19,988 bases of DNA from Flavobacterium sp. (GTDB taxonomy: Bacteria > Bacteroidota > Bacteroidia > Flavobacteriales > Flavobacteriaceae). The stretch lies in assembly GCF_020217025.1 (NCBI RefSeq), contig NZ_JAIWOF010000203.1, positions 1-19,988 of the forward strand, written 5' to 3'. The notes under the pieces are model-generated. The model was not told where the DNA came from, ran no database searches, and worked only from the letters and a program-made list of their open reading frames with translations. This document shows positions 1 through 7,456 of this stretch, in pieces; within the stretch, counting starts at the first letter, position 1, and each line of letters starts with the position of its first letter. A program made the translations under genes and the position numbers.

Positions 1-79
1 CGTTAAAGAACTTCAAGATGTAGCTAAGAAATATTTGGCTAAAGATAAAGTAATTGGTATGTTAATGCCAGAAGAATAG
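1..79 (+). CDS. 3' end of a CDS, possibly an M16-type metallopeptidase
   Basis: Only the last 25 codons are inside the window, reading in the frame that starts at base 2 and ending in TAG at 77-79. The visible peptide ends VIGMLMPEE. A Lys-rich helix followed by a short hydrophobic strand and a 'MPE' ending resembles the C-terminus of insulinase-like (M16) zinc proteases of Bacteroidota, but that is a recollection of family style, not a proof; no catalytic motif is in the window. A strong hairpin terminator begins 20 bases after the stop, which supports this being a genuine gene end. The identity is uncertain; the reading frame is not. Confidence 0.6.
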   Translation, partial: VKELQDVAKKYLAKDKVIGMLMPEE

Positions 80-99
80 ATAGGTTTTTATTAAATTCA

Positions 100-130
100 A
101 AATCCCGCAATTGTAATGATTGCGGGATTT
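100..130. terminator. bidirectional intrinsic terminator
   Basis: A perfect 12-bp stem, AAATCCCGCAAT (100-111) with ATTGCGGGATTT (119-130), encloses a 7-nt loop. It is followed on the plus strand by a T-rich run, and on the minus strand by a shorter T-rich stretch. It lies between the plus-strand gene ending at 79 and the minus-strand methyltransferase ending at 133, so it can serve both convergent genes. Confidence 0.85.
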
Positions 131-132
131 TT

Positions 133-897
133 TTATTTATAACAAACCGGAATAATTTCTCCTTTTGCTAAACAGTATTTTTCTACTAATTCAGGAGCAA
201 TTTTTTTGGTATAATCTACTTCGTCAACCTTAAAACCAATACTTCTTAGTTTGTCAAAGTAATCTCTACCATAAACTCTTACGTGATCGTATTGTCCGAA
301 GATTTTTGCTCTTTCTTTTGGGTCAGTAATAGAATCATCTGTAAAAGTTGTCGCTCTTGATAAGTCTTGCGGAATTTGAAAGATTCCCATTCCACCTGGT
401 TTTAAAACGCGATATAATTCTTGCATCGCTTTTGTGTCATCCGGAATATGTTCCAAAACGTGATTACATAAAATGATATCATACGAATTATCTTCAAAAG
501 GTAAATTACAAATATCAGCTTTTACATCAGCTAATGGCGAAAACAAATCGGTAGTTATATAATCTAAATTTGTTTGCTTTTTAAAACGCTTGTAAAATTC
601 TTGCTCAGGAGCAAAGTGTAATACTTTTTTTGGAGCGGTAAAAAAATCCGTTTCGTTTTGTAAATATAGCCACAACAAACGATGTCTTTCTAATGAAAGC
701 GTGCTTGGTGACAACACGTTGTTTCGTTGTGTTCCATATCCATAAGGTAAAAACATACGAAAGCTTTTCCCGTCAATAGGATCTGTAAAACGACTTCCTC
801 TCAATAAAAAAGCCAAAATAGGACGCACCACAATACTCAAACGAATCAATATCGGACGAGGAATGGTGTTAAGTATAAGTTTGAATAATTTTTTCAT
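133..897 (-). CDS. class I SAM-dependent methyltransferase
   Basis: A 254-residue protein with a Rossmann-type methyltransferase fold. Residues 92-98 (VLHFAPE) sit where the SAM-binding motif I is expected. An acidic residue after the second strand (D117, in TTDLF), a 'D-I-C-N-L-P-F' loop at 128-134 and 'CNHVLEHI' (144-151) are the motif II to IV hallmarks of Methyltransf_11-like enzymes. Motif I lacks the usual GxGxG and has AP instead. The N-terminal 35 residues are basic and hydrophobic, which suggests membrane association or an extra helix. The start ATG overlaps the stop of map as TAATG, so the two are probably transcribed together and translationally coupled. The substrate cannot be read from the sequence; a small molecule, lipid or glycan is as likely as protein. 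Confidence 0.85.
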   Translation of the reverse strand: MKKLFKLILNTIPRPILIRLSIVVRPILAFLLRGSRFTDPIDGKSFRMFLPYGYGTQRNNVLSPSTLSLERHRLLWLYLQNETDFFTAPKKVLHFAPEQEFYKRFKKQTNLDYITTDLFSPLADVKADICNLPFEDNSYDIILCNHVLEHIPDDTKAMQELYRVLKPGGMGIFQIPQDLSRATTFTDDSITDPKERAKIFGQYDHVRVYGRDYFDKLRSIGFKVDEVDYTKKIAPELVEKYCLAKGEIIPVCYK

Positions 898-1715
898 TAC
901 AGCACTAAAGGTTTTTGTCTCAATCCATCTTCTTCATTGCTAACAATCCCTAAAGCTTCATAGATATAGGCAAAAGTAGATAATAATTCAGGTTTCCCGT
1001 CAACAATAGCTACATCGTGTTCAAAGTGTGCGCTTGGTTTTCCGTCAGCAGTAGTAATTGTCCAACCGTCTTTATGTTGTTTGATGTTTTTGGTGCCCAT
1101 GTTAATCATCGGTTCGATAGCAATGACCATTCCGTTGACTAATTTTTTTCCACGACCACGTTTTCCGTAATTTGGAACTTCTGGATCTTCGTGCATTTTT
1201 CTGCCTAAACCGTGTCCGCATAATTCGCGAACCACACCATAACCATGACTTTCGCAATATTGTTGGATGGCATGCCCGATATCTTCAACACGATTCCCAA
1301 CTTTAGTTTCACGAATTCCCACGTAAAGCGATTCCTTAGTAACTTGTAAAAGCTTTTTTGTTTCTGGAGCAACTTCACCTACTTCAAAAGTGTAAGCATG
1401 ATCCCCATAAAAACCATTCTTAAAAGCACCACAATCTACCGAAATAATATCGCCATCTTGTAACGGAATATTATTTGGAATACCATGTACTACTTGTGTG
1501 TTTGGACTCATACAAAGTGAGTTTGGAAAACCATACATACCTAAAAATGCAGGCTCCGCTCCGTGCGAACGAAGAAAATCTTCTGCTAATTTGTCTAAAT
1601 ATAAAGTAGTTACACCAGGTTTAATTTCCTTCGCAATCATTCCTAATGTTTTAGAAACAATCAAAGCGCTTTCACGCATTAATTCAATTTCTTCTAAAGT
1701 TTTTATTACAATCAT
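897..1715 (-). CDS. map: type I methionine aminopeptidase
   Basis: A 272-residue cytoplasmic metallopeptidase that removes the initiator Met from new proteins. All pita-bread-fold active-site residues are visible: H77 (VVHGIP), metal ligands D94 (SVDCG), D105 (GDHAYTF), H168 (GHGL), E201 (EPMIN) and E232 (HFEHDV). It is slightly longer than the usual 250 to 265 residues because of a C-terminal extension of about 30 residues after the last ligand. The ATG at 1713-1715 follows a TACTTTTG -7 element by 17 bases, implying a very short leader. It is the first gene of a two-gene unit with the methyltransferase. The chromosomal copy appears intact and likely essential. Confidence 0.97.
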   Translation of the reverse strand: MIVIKTLEEIELMRESALIVSKTLGMIAKEIKPGVTTLYLDKLAEDFLRSHGAEPAFLGMYGFPNSLCMSPNTQVVHGIPNNIPLQDGDIISVDCGAFKNGFYGDHAYTFEVGEVAPETKKLLQVTKESLYVGIRETKVGNRVEDIGHAIQQYCESHGYGVVRELCGHGLGRKMHEDPEVPNYGKRGRGKKLVNGMVIAIEPMINMGTKNIKQHKDGWTITTADGKPSAHFEHDVAIVDGKPELLSTFAYIYEALGIVSNEEDGLRQKPLVL

Positions 1716-1732
1716 AATGTGAAATTTCGAGG

Positions 1733-1740
1733 CAAAAGTA
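1733..1740 (-). promoter_or_regulatory. -7 promoter element of map
   Basis: TACTTTTG on the minus strand matches the Bacteroidota -7 consensus TAnnTTTG exactly and lies 17 bases before the map ATG. No well-spaced -33 TTG is evident. Confidence 0.6.
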
Positions 1741-1849
1741 CGAATTCAAGTTCAATTATAAGTACAAATTCATAATTCAATTTTAATTTGATGCTCCGAT
1801 TGCTTTAACCCAAAACGGCTAACTAAATATGAGAATTGTCATATTTTAT

Positions 1850-1862
1850 CCCTAAATTAGGG
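1850..1862. promoter_or_regulatory. palindrome abutting the promoter at 1865, candidate operator
   Basis: CCCTAAATTAGGG is a perfect dyad with 6-bp arms around one central base. It ends 2 bases before the -7 element of the CoA-transferase family gene, so a bound protein would compete with RNA polymerase. No T run follows, so it is not a terminator. No regulator gene is adjacent. Confidence 0.35.
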
Positions 1863-1864
1863 CA

Positions 1865-1872
1865 TAATTTTG
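1865..1872 (+). promoter_or_regulatory. -7 promoter element of the acetyl-CoA hydrolase/transferase gene
   Basis: TAATTTTG matches TAnnTTTG and lies 20 bases before the ATG at 1893. The nearest upstream TTG (1836-1838) is 26 bases away, longer than the usual spacing, so the -33 part is poor and may depend on an activator. Confidence 0.55.
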
Positions 1873-1892
1873 CAATATAAATTTCATTAGGT

Positions 1893-3170
1893 ATGGGAAA
1901 ATATGTAACTGCAGCGGAAGCTGTACAAGTAGTAAAAAGTGGTGATAGGGTCTATGTTCAGGCTGCTGCTGCTACACCGACAATCTTAACAAAAGCATTA
2001 ACTGATAGAGCATCTGAGCTTAGAAATGTAGAACTATGTCATTTGCACACAGAAGGAGACGCACCTTATGCAAATCCAGAATTAGCTGAAAGTTTTCATG
2101 TGAACTCCTTTTTTATTGGAGCTAATGTACGTCATACTTTAAAAGCAGGAAATGGTTCATATACACCTGTTTTTTTGAGTGAATTACCATTATTGTTTAG
2201 AAAAAGTGTGGTGAAATTAGATGTAGCTTTCATTCACGTTTCACCTCCAGATAGTCATGGATATTGTTCTTTAGGGGTTTCGGTTGAAGCTTCGTTAGCG
2301 GCAATTGAAAATGCAAAAATAGTTGTAGCTCAAGTAAATCCGCAAATGCCAAGGACTTTTGGTGATGGAATTTTACACGTTTCAGAAATTGATTATTTAG
2401 TAGATGTTAATTTACCAATTTTTGCACATGATGTAACTCCGTTTACAACAGAAGAAGAAAAAATCGGAACCTATGTTGCTTCATTAATTGAGGACAAAAG
2501 TACGCTTCAAATGGGAATTGGTTCTATTCCAAATGCGGCTTTAAGTAAATTAACCAATCACAAAGATTTAGGATTACACACCGAAATGTTTTCCGATGGT
2601 GTTATCGATTTAATAGAAAACGACGTTATCAACTGTAACTACAAAGGAACTTTACGTGGAAGAGCTCTAGCTACTTTTTTAATGGGATCAAAACGTTTGT
2701 ATGATTTTGTGGATGATAATCCGTTTATCGAAATGAAGGAATCTTCAATGGTGAATGATACCGCTAGAATTCGTAGAAACCCTAAAATGGTGGCGATTAA
2801 TTCAGCTATCGAAGTAGATTTAACTGGTCAAGTTTGTGCGGATTCTATCGGAAGTACTATGTATTCTGGAGTTGGAGGTCAGATGGATTTTATTCGTGGA
2901 GCATCATTAAGTGAAGGAGGAAAAGCGATTATTGCTCTACCTTCGATTACCAAAAGAGGAGAAAGTAGAATTGTACCCTATTTAAAACAAGGTGCTGGTG
3001 TGGTAACAACAAGAGCTCACGCACATTATATCATTACTGAAAATGGTATTGCTGATTTATACGGAAAAACATTAAAACAAAGAGTTGCAGAGTTAGTAAA
3101 AATTGCACATCCAAATCATCAAGAAGCAATAGAACGTGCTTATTACGATATGACAGGTGGCCATAAATAA
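1893..3170 (+). CDS. acetyl-CoA hydrolase / 4-hydroxybutyrate CoA-transferase family enzyme
   Basis: A 425-residue cytoplasmic enzyme with the two-domain family I CoA-transferase architecture (AcetylCoA_hydro N-terminal and C-terminal domains). The hallmark 'GLHTEMFSDG' block places the catalytic glutamate at E231, which forms the glutamyl-CoA thioester. Upstream, 'MGIGSIPNA' (207-215) is the CoA-binding glycine segment. The C-terminal 'GVGGQMDFIRGA' block and 'THRAHA'-like TTRAHAHYIITENGIA segment are also characteristic. The length matches the family. Members move CoA between short-chain acids (acetate, butyrate, 4-hydroxybutyrate, propionate) or hydrolyse acetyl-CoA, and which one applies cannot be decided here. 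It is a single-gene unit, with its own promoter and a terminator 23 bases after the stop. Confidence 0.92.
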   Translation: MGKYVTAAEAVQVVKSGDRVYVQAAAATPTILTKALTDRASELRNVELCHLHTEGDAPYANPELAESFHVNSFFIGANVRHTLKAGNGSYTPVFLSELPLLFRKSVVKLDVAFIHVSPPDSHGYCSLGVSVEASLAAIENAKIVVAQVNPQMPRTFGDGILHVSEIDYLVDVNLPIFAHDVTPFTTEEEKIGTYVASLIEDKSTLQMGIGSIPNAALSKLTNHKDLGLHTEMFSDGVIDLIENDVINCNYKGTLRGRALATFLMGSKRLYDFVDDNPFIEMKESSMVNDTARIRRNPKMVAINSAIEVDLTGQVCADSIGSTMYSGVGGQMDFIRGASLSEGGKAIIALPSITKRGESRIVPYLKQGAGVVTTRAHAHYIITENGIADLYGKTLKQRVAELVKIAHPNHQEAIERAYYDMTGGHK

Positions 3171-3192
3171 TAAAAAGTTGAGTAAGTAATAG

Positions 3193-3220
3193 AAAGACAA
3201 TCGTAAGGTTGTCTTTTTTT
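3193..3220 (+). terminator. intrinsic terminator of the CoA-transferase family gene
   Basis: AAAGACAA (3193-3200) pairs with TTGTCTTT (3209-3216), with an 8-nt loop that can close further by C3202-G3207. A run of Ts continues to 3220. Confidence 0.8.
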
Positions 3221-3308
3221 ATTAAATTTTTTTCAAAAAACTAACCTTTTGATTTTGAATTTTTTAGCTAAAATGGGTTGTTTTTAAAAATAAATCAAAC
3301 TTTAACCT

Positions 3309-3336
3309 TTTGACAACATTAAATAGCCTACCTTTG
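3309..3336 (+). promoter_or_regulatory. promoter of the RRM protein gene
   Basis: TTTG at 3309-3312 and TACCTTTG at 3329-3336 fit the Bacteroidota TTTG / TAnnTTTG pair, although the 16-base spacer is slightly short. The predicted transcript start leaves a leader of under 20 bases before the ATG at 3359. Confidence 0.7.
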
Positions 3337-3358
3337 TAAGGAATTAAATTTTTCATAG

Positions 3359-3694
3359 ATGAATATTTTTGTAGGAAGTCTTCCTTTCAGTGTAGAGGAA
3401 GCAGATTTAAGAGGTTATTTTGAAGAGTATGGAGCTGTAGAATCAGTTAAAATTATCTCTGATAAATTTACCGGAAGAAGTAAAGGATTTGGATTTGTTG
3501 AAATGGCTAATGATGCTGAAGCTCAAAAAGCAATCGACGAATTAAACGGTGGAACTATCGAAGGTAGAAAAATCGTTGTTAACAAATCTGAACCAAAACC
3601 AGAAGGCGAAAGAAGAAGCTTCGATCGTAATGCTGGTGGAAGTAGAGGTGGTTATTCTAATAATAGAGATAACAACTCAAGAGGTCGTTATTAA
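3359..3694 (+). CDS. small RRM-domain RNA-binding protein with Gly/Arg-rich tail
   Basis: A 111-residue protein with one RNA recognition motif filling residues 1-76. RNP2 is IFVGSL (3-8) and RNP1 is KGFGFVEM (42-49), so the aromatic RNA-stacking residues F4, F44 and F46 are present. Residues 77-111 form a disordered basic tail rich in Gly, Arg, Ser and Asn that ends in RGRY, like the RGG tails of eukaryotic and cyanobacterial RRM proteins. Such stand-alone RRM proteins are common in Bacteroidota and are thought to bind mRNA after transcription or under cold stress; the specific target is not visible. It is a single-gene unit with its own promoter and terminator. Confidence 0.95.
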   Translation: MNIFVGSLPFSVEEADLRGYFEEYGAVESVKIISDKFTGRSKGFGFVEMANDAEAQKAIDELNGGTIEGRKIVVNKSEPKPEGERRSFDRNAGGSRGGYSNNRDNNSRGRY

Positions 3695-3717
3695 TATACT
3701 TTTTGGATATAAAACGC

Positions 3718-3748
3718 AAAAAGCCTTCGCATCGCGAAGGCTTTTTTT
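3718..3748. terminator. bidirectional intrinsic terminator
   Basis: A 13-bp perfect stem, AAAAAGCCTTCGC (3718-3730) with GCGAAGGCTTTTT (3734-3746), closes a 3-nt loop. T runs follow on both strands. It separates the RRM gene from the convergent adhesin gene and can terminate both. Confidence 0.9.
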
Positions 3749-3766
3749 ATTTGCTTTATTTCATAT

Positions 3767-4106
3767 TTATCGAATCAAACTAAAATGTCCTTTAAATTCT
3801 TTCGTAATACTATTGTTTGTGTATTCAATCGTAAACCAATACTCAGTTGAAGGAAGTGGTTTGCCGTTTAAAGTTCCATTCCAGCCTTCACCATTTGGAT
3901 CAATTTCTGCAATTAATTTACCGTATCGATCAAAAATTCTAATTACAGCGGCATCTAAAGCATTACTTCCTTTAATATTCCAAGTGTCGTTGTATCCATC
4001 TCCATTTGGAGTGAAGTAGTTTAGGAAATCTACAACTGTAAATTGAGCACTAACTTCTCCACATCCAAATTTATTAATTACTGTTAACGTATAATCTCCA
4101 CCAGGG
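3767..4106 (-). pseudogene. detached T9SS type B sorting domain of the frameshifted adhesin
   Basis: This is the C-terminal piece of the gene whose body lies at 4074-7373. Reading from PGGDYT onward it gives the end of one more beta-sandwich and then the type B sorting domain (CHU_C / gliding motility-associated C-terminal domain) with its hallmark YFTPNGDGYNDTW, followed by 'RIFDRYGKLIAEI' and the terminal 'FKGHFSLIR'. It is in a different frame from the body. An ATG at 4145-4147 opens this frame, but the first 14 codons are out-of-frame body sequence, so a separate protein from there would lack a signal peptide and is not credible. If one base of the GGG at 4104-4106 is removed, body and domain join into one frame of 1201 residues (3606 bases, an exact multiple of three). 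Confidence 0.85.
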
Positions 4107-7100
4107 TATGTTTGTAAATACATTACTAGCTTGAAAAGATGAACCATTTATAGAATATAAGTAGTCATTAGAAATTGGAGTAACTATTGCGGTAACAGTA
4201 TTGTCAGTTCCAAAGGCAATCAATTCATTTGGTGTAATAGTTAAGCTATTTGGAATAATAGAATTTTCAGTACTAAAATTAAATATAGAGGAACAATTGG
4301 CAGCATTAGAAATATTGGTTACCACTACTGAATATTGTCCAACAATTGATGTTGTAAATGAAGTATTTATTTCTCCTACAATTTCATTACCAATTAAAGC
4401 GTCATGATTTGTAAACCATTGAAAAGTATAATCCGTTGAGTTTAATAATGTTTTGATTTCTACTGGATAAGTAATGGAGTTCAATTGATCTATACAAATA
4501 ATATAAGGTTCCTTTGAAAGTTTATTTTCAGGAAATGGTCTCACATAAAGATCTAATTCTAATATTTTATAACAAGCTAATCCTGTTTCGCTATCAATGT
4601 TAGTTCTACTGTTTAAACGAACATATATTTTTTGAAAATTTATAGTTGTATTTAAGAAATTGTTAGGTAAAAAAATACGGTTGCTAGTATTCGAATTCGC
4701 TAATGCATCAGCTAACTCTTTATAATATCTAAATTCTATTGTATTAATTGGAGTTGTGCCAGCCATTTGAATTTCCCTAGAAGTTAAATCGAAATACTCA
4801 AAACCTGAGTCATTACATAATTCAAGTTGAGTTGGATTAGTATTGCTTCCTGGATCCGCCATAACTACAAGATTCAAAGTAGTTAATGATTCACATGAAT
4901 TGTTTGTAGGATCAACTACTTTACAGATTATTGTTGTAGACGCGCTTGTATAATTGTCAGGCGTTGATATAGGATTATTAGCTAATAAATCTGCATTATT
5001 TGCATAGAAAGTGACTTGATAATTAGTGTTCCCATTTCTGATTTGAGCTATCCTACTATTTAAATCAAAAATTGCAGTGACATCACCACAATGACGTATT
5101 GGAGATGGTTGCGAAATAATTGGATTTGGGAAAACAGTGATATTAAAATTTACGATTGAAAAACACCCAGTTAATGTATCAAATAAACGAGCAAAAATAG
5201 TTCGTGTCCCTAAAGTTAATGGAAGCGGAATATTTTTATTAATTACTAAAACATTGTCTTTTGCATTGTCAAACGTGTTAAAATAAGAAACAATTACAGT
5301 AGAATTTTGTCCAACTAATGCTTCTATGTCTTTAGTATTCAATAAAAATGAGTCTAATAGACAAACGGACTCGTTGCTTATTACATTTTGTAAAGGAGCT
5401 TGAGTAACAACTACTTGAAAAGTACCAATACCTTCACAGCTTTGTGTAGCATTCGAAATTATTCGTGTGTAAATAGTTGATGTTCCAACAGGTATTTGAC
5501 TTGTGTTACTTTGGCCATTTAAACCAGTTGATGCATCTGATGTGTTCAAATGAAATGAAATTGATACATCAGAGCTTGGAAAATAGGTGTTTTTAATTAA
5601 AATACGTTGAGCATCAAAATTTATAAACCCATAATTTTGATTAATTTCAGGACATACTGCCGGAATGTCTGGATAGTTAGCAACACTTGTTGGATTAATT
5701 TGTAGCACAAAACTTCCAGAGTTTATAGAGGTGCAATTTGGTACTACATTTTCATTAACTGCTTTTACATAAATGGTTTGTAAAAAAGGAAAACCAACAT
5801 TGATATAATTTGTAGGATTATTAATTAATTGAGTTAATCCAGAATCTGAATAAAAATATATAGTTAATCCAGCTGTGTTATTGGTAAAATAATTGTAAAG
5901 CTGAAGTAAGTTGGTTTCTGCAATTCCATCAAGAGTATTATTGATATAATCACATTGTTCCAAAGTTGTTGAAACGGTATTGATTACAGGTAAAGCATTT
6001 ATGGTAATTGCAACTGAATTTGAGGTATTTGTACAAGTTCCTTGTTCTGTGGTTTCTAAATAGTATTGTGAAGTTGTATTTAGCGCCTGATTAAATTTAG
6101 TTACCGTATAAGTCGAAGTGTTTGCTCCAGCTATAGCACTACCATCTTTAAACCATTGATAGGTTAAAGAACTATTTATGCTTCCATTTGTGTTTGTAGA
6201 AGTAATTGTATAAGAATCATTTTCACAAATGGTAGCATTAGATGAAATTTGAACGTTAGGATTAGCAATAATTCTGATAACATTTGAATCTGTTTCCGAA
6301 CAAGGTAAATTGGTAACTTTTATAAAATAATCTCCAGGTAAAGTTGGAGTAAACGTGGTTGACGTAGCACCAACAACTATATTGTTATTATGATACCATT
6401 GATAACTTAATACATCAATAGTAGAATTTAAACCTACGTTATTAAGAATGTTTGACGATAATATTGGGTTCGTATTTAAACAAACAGTATTAGAATTCGA
6501 TATACTAACATCAGGTTTTATGTGAAATTTTAAATTAGCTTCAGCTTCACTAATCCTTAAACCAGTTAAACTTCCTGCTGGATTTACGGTAATGTCATAT
6601 GCCGTTGTAACTACTTTATAAAGTCCACTTTCAGAAACAATTAAACTGTTGGTAGAAGATATTGAATTAGAAATTGCATTAACTTGTATGCCATCTTTGA
6701 ACCAAGTATAATTGAATCTCAAATTACTAGGGATTCCTGGAAAATCTGAAATATCTATCGTTGCTACAATTTCTTTAGTGTCTGGTTTGCAATAATCTAA
6801 ATTAGTTAATAGTGAACCATCAGTATTGTTTAAACTTACAGAAGATAAGAAATCACAATTTGTACTTCCAGTCCCTCCTGTTTGAGATACCGTAATATTT
6901 CCTGCTTGTCCAGAATAATTGTCAATTACAATTACATATAAATCACCAGCATTACTATTTGGAATGTTAACTATTTCAACCGTATCGGGCAAGTAACTAC
7001 AATCAACTTCATTGGCAGTATTTAGTTGATTACATATGTTATTTAAGTTTGAAAAAGGCCCCCATAAAACAAAATCAACATCAGTTCCGTTACCGGCTAA

Positions 7101-7373
7101 ATTTTGTTGACTAATTTGTAGCACTACATTTCCTGGAGAATCGATTTCAATAAAAAACCAAGTTGGACCAACATACTGAGAAGGAATACAAGTTGAGTTA
7201 AAACTTTCTCCATTTCCTCCCACAGAACTACTAAATGGGATGCTAGTTGCGCAAGATTGATATGCGCCAGGATTTGCTGCTAATTGAGCACAAGAGGATG
7301 CACCTCCTTGAGCGAAATTTTTTACACTAAATAGTAGAAGCAAAAATAATAAATTAGAAATTTTGTTTTTCAT
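4074..7373 (-). CDS. large secreted Ig-like repeat protein, frameshifted before its T9SS sorting domain
   Basis: As read, this frame gives 1099 residues. It begins with a type I signal peptide (hydrophobic core 7-19, cleavage near AQ at 21-22). Next comes an N-terminal beta-sandwich of about 170 residues with paired Cys, as found in many gliding-associated secreted proteins. Several Ig/PKD-like modules follow, each with a core 'Y-x-W-F/Y' strand (near residues 222, 324 and 405, and again close to the C-terminus). It is rich in Asn, Ser and Thr, typical of a surface-exposed filament or adhesin. The last ten codons (ending WWRLYVNSN) are out of frame, caused by one extra base in GGG 4104-4106. 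The intact gene would be 3767-7373. Without the sorting domain the protein would reach the periplasm but not be exported by T9SS. Ligand and role are unknown; surface adhesion is inferred from architecture. Confidence 0.85.
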   Translation of the reverse strand: MKNKISNLLFLLLLFSVKNFAQGGASSCAQLAANPGAYQSCATSIPFSSSVGGNGESFNSTCIPSQYVGPTWFFIEIDSPGNVVLQISQQNLAGNGTDVDFVLWGPFSNLNNICNQLNTANEVDCSYLPDTVEIVNIPNSNAGDLYVIVIDNYSGQAGNITVSQTGGTGSTNCDFLSSVSLNNTDGSLLTNLDYCKPDTKEIVATIDISDFPGIPSNLRFNYTWFKDGIQVNAISNSISSTNSLIVSESGLYKVVTTAYDITVNPAGSLTGLRISEAEANLKFHIKPDVSISNSNTVCLNTNPILSSNILNNVGLNSTIDVLSYQWYHNNNIVVGATSTTFTPTLPGDYFIKVTNLPCSETDSNVIRIIANPNVQISSNATICENDSYTITSTNTNGSINSSLTYQWFKDGSAIAGANTSTYTVTKFNQALNTTSQYYLETTEQGTCTNTSNSVAITINALPVINTVSTTLEQCDYINNTLDGIAETNLLQLYNYFTNNTAGLTIYFYSDSGLTQLINNPTNYINVGFPFLQTIYVKAVNENVVPNCTSINSGSFVLQINPTSVANYPDIPAVCPEINQNYGFINFDAQRILIKNTYFPSSDVSISFHLNTSDASTGLNGQSNTSQIPVGTSTIYTRIISNATQSCEGIGTFQVVVTQAPLQNVISNESVCLLDSFLLNTKDIEALVGQNSTVIVSYFNTFDNAKDNVLVINKNIPLPLTLGTRTIFARLFDTLTGCFSIVNFNITVFPNPIISQPSPIRHCGDVTAIFDLNSRIAQIRNGNTNYQVTFYANNADLLANNPISTPDNYTSASTTIICKVVDPTNNSCESLTTLNLVVMADPGSNTNPTQLELCNDSGFEYFDLTSREIQMAGTTPINTIEFRYYKELADALANSNTSNRIFLPNNFLNTTINFQKIYVRLNSRTNIDSETGLACYKILELDLYVRPFPENKLSKEPYIICIDQLNSITYPVEIKTLLNSTDYTFQWFTNHDALIGNEIVGEINTSFTTSIVGQYSVVVTNISNAANCSSIFNFSTENSIIPNSLTITPNELIAFGTDNTVTAIVTPISNDYLYSINGSSFQASNVFTNIPWWRLYVNSN

Positions 7374-7422
7374 TTCAATAGTTTGGGAGCGCTAATTTAT
7401 TAATTTTTTGATGGATAAGTTA

Positions 7423-7430
7423 CAAAACTA
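7423..7430 (-). promoter_or_regulatory. -7 promoter element of the secreted Ig-like protein
   Basis: TAGTTTTG on the minus strand matches TAnnTTTG, 49 bases before the ATG at 7373. It lies in the 83-base gap after the TolC-like gene and suggests the adhesin is transcribed separately from the export operon. No clear -33 element is seen. Confidence 0.5.
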
Positions 7431-7456
7431 ACATTTTCATCCAATTATTGTTAAAT

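Noticed and set aside
1498-1722. Plus-strand open frame across the start of map
   Set aside because: It lies fully opposite map, has no promoter and no recognisable domain; it is a shadow of the real gene.
3549-4019. Plus-strand open frame running from inside the RRM gene through the terminator
   Set aside because: It crosses the strong bidirectional terminator at 3718-3748 and then runs opposite the sorting domain, so it is not a gene.
4104-4106. Programmed ribosomal frameshift in the adhesin gene
   Set aside because: The site ATA CCC TGG is not a slippery heptamer and no stimulatory stem or internal ribosome-binding site is seen; a plain one-base insertion or read error explains it better.
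7381-7440. Possible terminator between the TolC-like and adhesin genes
   Set aside because: Only four base pairs (GGAT/ATCC) could be found flanking the region, with no T run; read-through from the exporter operon remains possible.
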